Shown here: piece by piece, positions 7,738 to 16,800 of the stretch
How the letters are laid out: each line of letters opens with the position of its first letter
Numbering within the stretch: the first letter of the stretch is position 1
Origin: Verrucomicrobiota bacterium
Lineage (GTDB): Bacteria > Verrucomicrobiota > Verrucomicrobiia > Limisphaerales > JADJPG01
Reading direction: 5' to 3'
NCBI GenBank assembly: GCA_016713365.1
Contig: JADJPG010000028.1
Span: 1-64,000 of the forward strand
DNA: 64,000 bases
Position numbers and translations under genes: made by a program
Notes under the pieces: model-generated
Seen by the model: the letters and a program-made list of their open reading frames with translations, nothing else
Database searches by the model: none
Told to the model about the DNA's origin: nothing

Positions 7738-10263
7738 TCACTCGGGAATGCCATCCGTCGTGGCAACTTGATTCATGGCCCGATACACCCACTGGCCTTT
7801 CGAAAAACGAAAGTGCAAGGCAGCCGTTTGGTGAAGGTAAAGCACTTCAACGCTGTGTTCCGCGAGTCGATCGCGGAGTTTCTGAGAAGCCCGGCGCGAC
7901 GCTGGATACTCGGCATCCATCACCACAATCAACTTCGCGCCCAGCCCCTCAAGAAGACTGTTCGCCAGAGGCTCGCCTTGGGCTGGCAGGCCGCTGATTA
8001 CCAAGTCGGCCTTTAGATTCGGATACCGTTCCATCAAGGCGTTCTGCCCGGGCTTGCCCAAATCGGAGAGGAACAAAACGCGCACGCCCTCAATGTGACC
8101 GGACAGCACGATCGTATTGTCATCCGCCTGCGAAAACGAATCGCCCGCCGCCGGATGCAGAACTTCCCACGGCCCGACCCGGTCGCCGCGTTTCACGCGT
8201 CGCAGCAAATCCGGCATGTTTTCAAAAATGCGGATCGCATCTCGATACGCTCCCGAGCGGAACTGAACTTCGCTGGTGACCACTTGCCGCGGCGGGAACC
8301 GTTCTCGAATCAAGGCCGCGCCGCCCACGCTGTTCACATCGCCATGGGTCAGCAGCAGAGCCGACGGCCGATTGATCCCCTGCCCTCGCAAGAATGGTTT
8401 CAGCGCAAACTCAGCAGACGATTCGTTTCCGCAATCGATCAGCAGATCCGCTCCACCTCCGGCGGGACGGAAATAAGCCGCATCGCCGCTGCCCAGCGGA
8501 ACCAACGTCAGATGGGCGACCGCGCGCTCCGAACGCCACGTCCACAGTGTCATCGCTCCCAAAACCAGAATCGCAGCCGCCGACCAGACCCGCCAACGCG
8601 GCCGAAATAACCATCCCGCCGTCACCGCAATCAGCACCGCGTAATAGAGTAGGAAGAAGCTCGCGGACGGAGTGCCCACGTGAACGCAGGCACCCGGAAT
8701 CTGCGCCGACCATTCGCTCAAGCGGATCATCAGCAACATGAAGAGCCACGCCGCGTGATTGAAGAGTTCGCCCACGAACGGAACGAGACTACCAACGGTC
8801 ATGCTCGCGAGATTGCACGCCAGCGCGACGCTACTGAGCGGAACGACGATGAGATTTGCCAGCAGACTGATGGGCGTCAGCAGATGAAAATAGTAGGCGA
8901 TAACCGGAATCGAACCCAGCCACGCGGCAAGCGACGTTGCCGACGCGCGAAACAGGTAACGAACCGGCCAGCCAATCCAGCGTTGCCACCGGGGCCGAAG
9001 CTCATCCGGCAACAGCGGATCCGGGAAGACCAGCGATGCCCCCGGCACTCGCGCCACGAGCCAATCGCGGACGGGATGCGCCGTCTGTGACGTTGGCTCC
9101 GAGTTCTCGGGTTCCAGCAGCGGTCGATGAATCGAGTCAAACAACGGCGTGAGCAGCGCCAAGCTGAACACAACGAGGAATGAGAGTTGGAAGCCGGCTT
9201 GAAAGATCTGTTGCGGATCCCAGAGCAGAATGATGAACGCCGCCCCGGCGAGCGAATTCAGCAGATCACTCGGGCGCTTCAATGCCCATCCGGCGATCAC
9301 CACGGTCATCATGATGGTCGACCGAACGGCGGACGCCTGCCAGCCCGTCACACCGGCATAGAACCAGATGAGCGGAATGACAATCCACGCACACCACGTC
9401 CGCGGCACGCGGCAGACTTTCAGCAGCGCCACCAGCAAACCCGCAATGAGCGCGACGTGCAGTCCGCTGATGGCGAAAACGTGCATCGTTCCGGAACGCA
9501 TGAACGGTTCCGCCACTTCACCGCTCAGCGCCGTCTTCCAGCCCAGCGTCATCGTCCACAAGAGTTGCAGCGGCTGATCTTCAACGGGCAGTCCACGAGC
9601 CAAGGCCTTCTTCGCCCAATCACCGAAACGGTCGGCGACCGGACGTCGATCACTCGGCATCGCAGCTGAACCGAGCCGCCAGTCGTTGGTGGATTCGACC
9701 TGAAGCTGGTAGTAGATCCCCTGCCTCGCCAGGAACGCCCGGTAATCGAACACGCCCTCCGCCACTGCTCGCCGCGGCAACTGAAGAACGCCTTCGACCT
9801 GGATGCTTCTCCCTCCGAAGAATTCCGGCGCCACCACACCCGGCGTGCTGATGGTCACTCGTCCGCTCGCCGGTCGCCATCCGCCACGTTTGGTGTGAAC
9901 CGACTCCACGTCGACCCGTCCGATGGTTCGCCAGACGATCTCCTCCTGCTGCTCGTAGACCCGGTGGTAGGGCGTTTCGACGAGCCGGCCGCGAATGGTC
10001 GCAATCTCCGCGCGCTCACCGAGAACCACCCGCAAATCATCTGGAGCAAGGACGGCCTTTCGTTGGGCGAGATTCGCCGCGCCGACCGTGAAGACAAAAA
10101 ACCAGAGGAGAATTGGGCGCGCACGAAGCCATCCCAAAGCAGCAACTCCGAGAATCAGGCTGAGCGCGAGCAGCAGGAACGGAGACGGGAGCGTCGCGAA
10201 CAGATCTGCCAGGACGATTCCAGCCGAGTAGATCAACGCCACCGTTAACAGCGGACGCGCCAT
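7738..10263 (-). CDS. comEC: ComEC/Rec2 family DNA-uptake channel protein
   Basis: ComEC forms the inner-membrane channel for transforming single-stranded DNA. The 841-residue protein has the expected order: N-terminal membrane helices plus soluble DUF4131-like region (about 1-200), the polytopic Competence domain with the hallmark FAISGLHVALIAGLL (about 262-276), and a C-terminal metallo-beta-lactamase-like domain (about 590-830). In that last domain the usual metal-binding HxDxDH signature reads THGDVNSVGG, and the later TGD and HHG motifs are also lost, so its nuclease site looks degenerate. It is followed closely upstream on the same strand by a VanZ-like gene (6-base gap), suggesting co-transcription. 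Other competence genes are not in the window. Confidence 0.92.
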   Translation of the reverse strand: MARPLLTVALIYSAGIVLADLFATLPSPFLLLALSLILGVAALGWLRARPILLWFFVFTVGAANLAQRKAVLAPDDLRVVLGERAEIATIRGRLVETPYHRVYEQQEEIVWRTIGRVDVESVHTKRGGWRPASGRVTISTPGVVAPEFFGGRSIQVEGVLQLPRRAVAEGVFDYRAFLARQGIYYQLQVESTNDWRLGSAAMPSDRRPVADRFGDWAKKALARGLPVEDQPLQLLWTMTLGWKTALSGEVAEPFMRSGTMHVFAISGLHVALIAGLLVALLKVCRVPRTWCAWIVIPLIWFYAGVTGWQASAVRSTIMMTVVIAGWALKRPSDLLNSLAGAAFIILLWDPQQIFQAGFQLSFLVVFSLALLTPLFDSIHRPLLEPENSEPTSQTAHPVRDWLVARVPGASLVFPDPLLPDELRPRWQRWIGWPVRYLFRASATSLAAWLGSIPVIAYYFHLLTPISLLANLIVVPLSSVALACNLASMTVGSLVPFVGELFNHAAWLFMLLMIRLSEWSAQIPGACVHVGTPSASFFLLYYAVLIAVTAGWLFRPRWRVWSAAAILVLGAMTLWTWRSERAVAHLTLVPLGSGDAAYFRPAGGGADLLIDCGNESSAEFALKPFLRGQGINRPSALLLTHGDVNSVGGAALIRERFPPRQVVTSEVQFRSGAYRDAIRIFENMPDLLRRVKRGDRVGPWEVLHPAAGDSFSQADDNTIVLSGHIEGVRVLFLSDLGKPGQNALMERYPNLKADLVISGLPAQGEPLANSLLEGLGAKLIVVMDAEYPASRRASQKLRDRLAEHSVEVLYLHQTAALHFRFSKGQWVYRAMNQVATTDGIPE

Positions 10264-10269
10264 GGTTCC

Positions 10270-10779
10270 TCACCATTTCCGTCGACGCCGGCCAGCCCAC
10301 CACAGCAACCAAATGGCGAATGCCGCTCCCGCACAATCGATCGACACGTCGCGCAAACTTCCCTCGCGAGACGGCACATACGATTGGTGCCATTCATCAC
10401 TGATGGCAAAGGCGGCCGCTCCGAGAAACGCAAACGCCGCATGACTCCGCAGCCACGGCAGTGAGTCGTCGCGAAGGGGCTTTCGTCGGGCTCTCCACAA
10501 CAGCGCCGCGAGGATTCCGTATTCGGTGAAGTGAGCACACTTCCGAATGACGAGCTGAATGGAGCGGATGGTTTCGTCCGGGATGTCGGGGTTGAACCAG
10601 CGAAGAATCGGTCCGATGATGCGCGAGGTGTTCTGGGTGGAACCGGCGTTGGTGGACATCCCGAAGATGATGAACATCCAGACCAAGACCGGCAGCCAGT
10701 AACGCAGAAAGGTAATCCACGCAGACGGGGAGGAACTTTTCCCTGTGGCAACTGGCGAGGAAGAGGCCGCGGTTTTCAC
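10270..10779 (-). CDS. VanZ-like family membrane protein
   Basis: The protein is 169 residues with about four predicted membrane helices. Family features are the first helix WLPVLVWMFIIFGMST, the KCAHFTEYGILAALLW segment (conserved K-x-x-H-F-x-E-Y in VanZ-like proteins) and FAISDEWHQSYVPSREGSLRDVSIDCAGA, where DEWHQ and GR/GSxxDVxxD are typical. VanZ was named for teicoplanin resistance, but most family members have no known function. It lies 6 bases upstream of comEC on the same strand and 27 bases downstream of an HPr gene, so comEC-vanZ-HPr may be one transcript. Confidence 0.85.
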   Translation of the reverse strand: MKTAASSSPVATGKSSSPSAWITFLRYWLPVLVWMFIIFGMSTNAGSTQNTSRIIGPILRWFNPDIPDETIRSIQLVIRKCAHFTEYGILAALLWRARRKPLRDDSLPWLRSHAAFAFLGAAAFAISDEWHQSYVPSREGSLRDVSIDCAGAAFAIWLLWWAGRRRRKW

Positions 10780-10806
10780 AGAGGGCCGATCGGAGTCGGA
10801 GGAAGG

Positions 10807-11103
10807 CTACTCCTCGTCAAACTTGCGCTTGATGAGCAGTTCGATCTCGACGACCGCTTTTGCTGCGTCGTGACCATCCGCTTCGATCAGGAGTCGGCTG
10901 CCCGGGCCGGCGGCGAGCATCATCAAGCCCATGATGCTTTTGCCATTCACCTTCTCGCCGTCCTTTTCCACGAAGACATCGCAGTCGAACCGATTCGCCG
11001 TCTTTACAAACAACGCCGCCGGCCGGGCGTGAATGCCCAGCTTGTTCAGCACAATCAGTTCTTTTGTGATTCGGATGCTATCCGCTTTCTTCGTCCCGCT
11101 CAT
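10807..11103 (-). CDS. HPr family phosphocarrier protein
   Basis: This 98-residue protein has the full HPr fold with the phosphorylatable histidine in GIHARPAA (about H25) and the regulatory serine in NGKSIMGLM (about S56). It has about ten extra N-terminal residues (MSGTKKADSIRI) compared with the usual 85-90. HPr carries phosphate from enzyme I to sugar-specific enzyme II or serves purely regulatory roles. No PTS permease, enzyme I or HPr kinase is visible in this window, so a sugar-transport role cannot be claimed. The kept serine site suggests regulation by an HPr kinase elsewhere. It sits upstream of the VanZ-like gene on the same strand. Confidence 0.92.
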   Translation of the reverse strand: MSGTKKADSIRITKELIVLNKLGIHARPAALFVKTANRFDCDVFVEKDGEKVNGKSIMGLMMLAAGPGSRLLIEADGHDAAKAVVEIELLIKRKFDEE

Positions 11104-11184
11104 TTTGTGCAGAGCGTAAGCCTTTCAATTCGCTCCTGCCAAACGAAAACGTTCTGTCGCCGGCCGGATGAAGTCGAACCGAGG

Positions 11185-11481
11185 TTACTTTTCTGTCAGA
11201 GACCCATCGGCGCGTTTGCCCGGACGCTTGATGTCGCGCATGGCGCGGCGCAAGGAGGAGGCGCGTTCCAATCGGGTTTCCCGCAGGACGCCGCGGACGG
11301 AGAGGATCCCAAAAAACACCGCCGTGATCGCGAGGGCGAAGCAAACGCCCCAGAAGATGGCGAAGGCGATGCCGGAGAGGCGATCGTTCAAAACCAACTG
11401 CCCCCACATCATCATCGCAAACGACAATGCGAGAAAGAACATCCCCCGCCATCGCTGCATCGGTTCCGGACTGTTGGTCAT
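11185..11481 (-). CDS. Small membrane protein of unknown function
   Basis: About 98 residues if translation starts at the ATG giving MTNSPEPMQRWRG; a start eight codons earlier (11505) is also possible. Two hydrophobic helices are visible: MFFLALSFAMMMWGQLVLN and FAIFWGVCFALAITAVFFGI. A basic cytoplasmic-looking tail follows (RRAMRDIKRPGKR). I do not recognise a family. It lies 81 bases upstream of the HPr gene on the same strand and could begin that transcript. Coding status is supported by the coherent membrane topology but not by a known domain. Confidence 0.6.
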   Translation of the reverse strand: MTNSPEPMQRWRGMFFLALSFAMMMWGQLVLNDRLSGIAFAIFWGVCFALAITAVFFGILSVRGVLRETRLERASSLRRAMRDIKRPGKRADGSLTEK

Positions 11482-11739
11482 GGCGAAACCATACATCGAG
11501 TTCATCGTGAACCCGAATAGATTTCCCGGTCGCCCGATACCTGTCGTGAGGATCGTAGAGTTACGACCGTCCGCCGCGGTTTTATGGATTCACGCCTACC
11601 AAGGGCTCGCAACCAGCGTTGACCAGGGGAAACCACAGATTGCCCATTGCACCATGAAGAACTGTCCGCAATAGTCTCTTTCGGAACGCTCCCGCCGGGA
11701 GCAATGCACCAGAGCACCAAACGTTTACAGACTCCGCTT

Positions 11740-12132
11740 ATGCAACTCGCCACTCAACTCGCCCTGTTCCTCGACAACCGTCCCGGCACCTTTGGCCGCG
11801 TCTGCAAGGCCCTCAGCGCCGCCAAAATCAACATCTACGCCGTGTCCACCAGCGACACCGTCGATCACAGCGTGGTGCGAATGGTCGTCAGCGATCCGCG
11901 CAAGGCGATGGTGATTTTCGAAGAGCACGGCACCCTCGTGGTCGACACGGAAGTTCTCTTGATTGAAGGAAACAACAAAGCCGGTTCGCTCGCCAAAATC
12001 TGTGACAGGCTCGCCGAAGCGAAAGTGAACATCGAATACGCCTACTGCGCGACGCCTCCCGACGCGAAAAAAGGTCTTCTCATCCTTCGCGTCGACAATG
12101 CCAAGAAAGCGATGAAAGCGCTCAACTCGTAA
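11740..12132 (+). CDS. Tandem ACT-domain protein
   Basis: The ATG at 11740 gives a 130-residue protein made almost entirely of two ACT domains: about 5-65 (ALFLDNRPGTFGRVCKALSAAKINIYAVS) and about 70-130 (EGNNKAGSLAKICDRLAEAKVNIEYAYC). ACT domains bind amino acids and other small ligands and regulate metabolic enzymes. Here no enzyme domain is attached, so it is probably a free ligand-sensing protein. An upstream in-frame extension (from 11647) does not look like ACT sequence, so I excluded it. It precedes the GH13 gene by 57 bases, but there is no obvious functional link. Confidence 0.85.
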   Translation: MQLATQLALFLDNRPGTFGRVCKALSAAKINIYAVSTSDTVDHSVVRMVVSDPRKAMVIFEEHGTLVVDTEVLLIEGNNKAGSLAKICDRLAEAKVNIEYAYCATPPDAKKGLLILRVDNAKKAMKALNS

Positions 12133-12189
12133 CGGGCGGCCGATGATGCATCGGACGCTGCGGTTCGCACCAAGTCGTTCAATCGCTCC

Positions 12190-13635
12190 ATGCCACGGCT
12201 GCTGCTTTACGAGATAAATACCCGGTGCTGGTTGCGGCAATTGAGCCGGCGCTGCGGACGAGAGATTCAACTGGGCAACGTCCCCGACTCGGAGTTCGAC
12301 TCCTGGAGAAAGATCGGCGTCACGCATCTATGGCTGATGGGCGTCTGGTCGACCGGACCGAAAAGTCGTCAGGCATTTCTCGATCTGCCCGACACCGAAT
12401 CCCGCCTTCGAACTGCCCTGCCCGACTGGGCGCCTCCCGATGTCGTTGGTTCGCCGTATGCCATCTCAAGCTACAGCGTTCCGGAGGTTCTCGGCGGCGA
12501 GACCGGTTTGCAGCGCTTCCGCACCACTCTCAATGAGCGCGGGATTAAACTGATCCTCGACTTCGTTCCGAATCACTTGGGTCTCGATCATCCCTGGCTC
12601 TCGGAACGCCCGGAATTCTTCGTCCAAGGCACGCAGCCCGCACCGGGATTATTCCCCGTCGGCGAAACCAGTGAACAGCGCTGGCTCGCCCACGGAAAGG
12701 ATCCCTATTTCCCGGCGTGGGTCGACACCGCCCAACTCGATTTGCGACTGGCGTCCACGCAGGAGGCGGTCGTTGCCGACCTGCGGCGGATCTCGGAACG
12801 ATGCGACGGCGTCCGTTGCGACATGGCAATGCTCGCGTTGAGCGACATCTTCGAATCGACTTGGCGGCATCTTCCACCGCATGGCCCCAGAGCCAGGACC
12901 GAGTTTTGGATCCGGGCCATTACCGCCGTGCATCGCGAAGAATTCCAGTTCATCGCCGAAGCATACTGGGATCTCGAACCGCGCCTCCTGGATCTCGGTT
13001 TCGATTTCACCTACGACAAGCGGGTGACGGACTTCATCGTCAACCAGCAATGGGGAAATCTTCGCCGTCATCTTGCGAATCGCGACGAGAACGTTCTCCG
13101 CCGCAGCATACATTTCCTCGAGAACCACGACGAACCACGCATCGCGAGCCAGCTTACGCTGGAACGGCACGCCCTTGCGGCGTTTCTCATGAGCGCCCTG
13201 CCGGGAATGTGGCTGGTTTTCGACGGACAACTTCAAGGCGCCGCCCTCCATGCGCCCGTACAACTCGCCCGCACTCCGGACGAAGCAATCGTTCCGCCGA
13301 TCGCAACGATGTATGAGAAACTCCTCGCAGCGTTTCAAAGCAAGTGCGCCGGCCATTCCACGAGCCAACTAATTCAATCCGACCCCATCATCGCCGTGCA
13401 CTGGGAGATCTCGGAAGACAACCACGTTCTTGCACTCATCAACGGCGAAGACGCGGAGCACCAAACCAGCATCGAACTGCCGTTCCCTCCCAAATCGGGC
13501 GACGCTTGGAGCCTTAACGTCGTCCTGATCGGACCGTCCGGTCGCACGACGCAGTCCGAGCTGGATAAAGGTTCAATCAAAACCCTGCTCCCTCCCGAAA
13601 GCTTTGAGTTGATCGCGTTTTGCCGCATCAAATAA
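12190..13635 (+). CDS. Alpha-amylase family (GH13) protein
   Basis: The 481-residue protein has a GH13 TIM-barrel. The conserved regions are visible in order: LILDFVPNH (about 121-129), GVRCDMAML with the nucleophile about D211, FIAEAYW with the acid/base about E257, and ENHDEPR with the third acid about D314. It has no signal peptide and begins directly with LLYEINTRCWL, so it is probably cytoplasmic. A C-terminal beta domain follows (about 390-481, HVLALINGEDAEHQ). GH13 enzymes cleave or transfer alpha-glucosyl groups. The exact reaction (alpha-amylase, glucosyltransferase or trehalose-type) cannot be decided from motifs alone. It is not next to glycogen or trehalose genes. Confidence 0.88.
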   Translation: MPRLLLYEINTRCWLRQLSRRCGREIQLGNVPDSEFDSWRKIGVTHLWLMGVWSTGPKSRQAFLDLPDTESRLRTALPDWAPPDVVGSPYAISSYSVPEVLGGETGLQRFRTTLNERGIKLILDFVPNHLGLDHPWLSERPEFFVQGTQPAPGLFPVGETSEQRWLAHGKDPYFPAWVDTAQLDLRLASTQEAVVADLRRISERCDGVRCDMAMLALSDIFESTWRHLPPHGPRARTEFWIRAITAVHREEFQFIAEAYWDLEPRLLDLGFDFTYDKRVTDFIVNQQWGNLRRHLANRDENVLRRSIHFLENHDEPRIASQLTLERHALAAFLMSALPGMWLVFDGQLQGAALHAPVQLARTPDEAIVPPIATMYEKLLAAFQSKCAGHSTSQLIQSDPIIAVHWEISEDNHVLALINGEDAEHQTSIELPFPPKSGDAWSLNVVLIGPSGRTTQSELDKGSIKTLLPPESFELIAFCRIK

Positions 13636-13770
13636 AGCGGTAAATCTACTCATGCGATTACGTCCGTTTAATGCCTCATTTTCTTCATTCAAACACCTAC
13701 TAAAGACCGAAGATTTTCGCAGAGATCTATTGCACTACTCGACCAGCTCTGTAAAAAATCACGAAATTTA

Positions 13771-13788
13771 GTACCGAGTGATCGGTAC
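13771..13788. promoter_or_regulatory. Perfect palindrome upstream of gltB
   Basis: GTACCGA-GTGA-TCGGTAC is a 7-bp perfect inverted repeat with a 4-base centre, ending 28 bases before the chosen gltB ATG. The surrounding 13640-13770 stretch is distinctly AT-richer than its neighbours, as expected of a promoter region. It may be a repressor/activator operator or a small 5'-UTR hairpin. Confidence 0.4.
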
Positions 13789-13816
13789 CAACAGATGTCA
13801 GCGCGAAAACCAACTG

Positions 13817-16800
13817 ATGAGCACTAGCAATTCGCAGAATCGCGGCACCCAAACCACCCGCGTCAGCCCTCCCGGCCCCCAAGGCCTATACGATCCTCAG
13901 TTCGAACACGAAGCCTGTGGCGTCGGGTTCGTCGCCAACATTAAAGGCCGCAAATCCCACACGATCATCGAGCAGGCCATCCAGGTGCTCCTGAACCTCG
14001 ATCACCGCGGCGCGTGCGGCTGCGAAATCAACACGGGCGACGGCGCCGGCATCTTGATCCAGATGCCGCATGAGTTTCTCAAAACAGCAGCGAAGGCTGC
14101 CGGCATTGCGTTGCCGAACTTCGGCGAATATGGGGTCGGCATGGTCTTCCTCCCGCCGGACGCGAATGAACGTCGCGAAGCCGAACGCCTTTTCGAACGC
14201 ATCGTCGTCGAAGAAGGACAACGGCTCCTCGGCTGGCGCGACATTCCGACGAACAACAGTTCGCTCGGCGAAACCGCGAAGGCCAGCGAGCCGTTCATGC
14301 GCCAGATTTTCATTGGCCGCAATCCGAAGCTCACCGACGACATGGCGTTCGAGCGCAAGCTCTACGTCATCCGCAAGCGCGCGGAGAACACCATCCGCTA
14401 CGGCAAGATTCCGGGCGGGAATTTCTTCTACGTCGCGAGCCTGTCCTACAAGACGCTGATCTATAAAGGCATGTTGATGCCGGCGCAGGTTGATGCGTAT
14501 TACCCCGACCTGAAGGATCCGTCGATGGTCACCGCGCTCGCGCTGGTGCATTCGCGTTTCTCGACGAACACCTTTCCCAGCTGGGAACGTGGTCATCCGT
14601 ATCGCTACATGGCGCACAACGGAGAAATCAACACGCTCCGCGGCAATATCAACTGGACTCGCGCTCGCGAAGCCATGATGCAGTCCGATCTATTCGGCGA
14701 AGACCTGAAGAAAGTTTTCCCCATCATCAACACCGACGGTTCCGACTCCGCAATGTTCGACAACGTGCTCGAACTCCTTGTCCTCGGCGGCCGCTCGTTG
14801 CCGCACGCGATGATGATGATGATTCCCGAGCCGTGGGCGAATCACGAGTCGATGAGCGACGAGAAGAAGGCGTTCTACGAATTCCACTCGTGCCTGATGG
14901 AACCGTGGGACGGTCCGGCCTCCGTCGCCTTCACCGACGGTAAGAAGATCGGGGCTTCGCTCGATCGTAACGGTCTCCGCCCGTCGCGTTACTACGTCAC
15001 AAAGGATGACCTCGTCATCATGGCGTCGGAAGCCGGCGTGCTCGAAGTCCCGCCGGAAAACGTCCTCTACAAAGGGCGTCTCCAGCCCGGCCGCATGTTC
15101 TTCATCGACACCGAGGAAGGCCGCATCGTCGCCGACGAGGAGATCAAGAATAAGATCGCTGCCGAACATCCGTACCGTCAGTGGCTCGATCAGCACATGA
15201 TCGAACTCGGCAAACTGCCAGAACCGCCGCACCTGCCCGAGCCGAGCCACGAAACTGTGCTCCAGCGCCAGCAGGCGTTCGGTTACACGTTCGAGGACTT
15301 GCGCCTGCTCATGGTTCCCATGGCGCGCGACGGCGTGGAAGCCATCGGGTCGATGGGCACGGACACTCCGCTGGCCGTTCTTTCGGACAAGCCGCAGAAC
15401 CTGTTCAACTACTTCAAGCAGCTCTTTGCGCAGGTCACGAACCCGCCGATTGATTGTATCCGCGAGGAGATCGTCACGTCAGCTGAGACGACCATTGGCT
15501 CCGAGAAGAACCTGCTCAAGGCGATGCCCGAAAGCGCGCACTTGATCGAGCTCAAGGCTCCCGTCCTCACCAACGAGGAAATGGCGAAGCTGCGCCACAT
15601 CAACACGCCCGGCTACAAGTCCACCACCCTGCCCATCCTATACAAAGCGTCGGAAGGCGCGAAGGGCCTGGAGAAGGCGATGACCGAACTGTTTGCCGCG
15701 GCCGACAAGGCCATCGCGGACGGCTTCAACATCCTGATCCTCTCCGACCGCGGCATCGACCACGACAACGCGGCGATTCCCTCGCTGCTCGCCGTCGCCG
15801 GCCTGCATCATCACCTGATTCGCAACGGGACACGCACCCGCGTCGGACTCGTGCTCGAATCCGGTGAGCCCCGCGAAGTGCATCACTTCTCGCTGCTGAT
15901 CGGTTACGGCTGCGGTGCGATCAATCCATACGTCGCGTTCGAAACCATCGACGACATGATCCGCCAGGGCATGTTGAAGAACATCGACCACAAGACGGCC
16001 TGCAAGAACTTCGTGAAGGCGGCGGTCAAGGGCGTCGTGAAGGTCATCTCGAAGATGGGCATCAGCACCATCCAGAGCTATCGCGGCGCGCAGATCTTCG
16101 AAGCAGTCGGCCTGTCGAAGGCGGTCGTGGACAAGTATTTCACCTGGACCGCCACGCGCATTGAAGGCGCCACGCTGGATGTCATCGCGAAGGAAACGGA
16201 AATCCGCCATCGCCATGCGTTCCCGGATCGCCAGGTCAACGGGCACACGCTTGATGTGGGCGGCCAATATCAATGGCGTGCCGAGGGCGAATTGCACCTG
16301 TTCAGCCCGCAGACCGTGCACAAGCTCCAGCACGCCGTCCGCACCGCGAATTACAACACCTTCAAGGAATATTCCAAGCTGGTGGACGATCAGCTGAAGA
16401 AGCACTACACGCTGCGCGGCCTGCTTGATTTCAAGCCCGCGACTCCGGTGCCCATTGAAGAAGTGGAATCGATCGAATCGATCCTCAAGCGTTTCAAGAC
16501 GGGCGCGATGAGCTACGGCTCCATCAGCAGCGAGGCGCACGAGGCGCTCGCCATCGCCATGAACCGCATCGGCGGCAAGAGCAACACCGGCGAAGGCGGC
16601 GAAGATCCCGCGCGCTTCACCTGGACCAACGAACAGGGCGATTCCAAGAACTCGGCGATCAAGCAGGTCGCGAGCGGTCGCTTCGGCGTGACGAGCCACT
16701 ACCTCGTCAACGCGAAGGAAATCCAAATCAAGATGGCTCAGGGCGCGAAGCCCGGTGAGGGTGGCCAGTTGCCCGGCGCGAAGGTGTATCCATGGATTGC

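Noticed and set aside
12649..13368. A 239-codon minus-strand open frame opposite the GH13 gene
   Set aside because: It is covered by the GH13 catalytic motifs in the plus frame and has no recognisable content.
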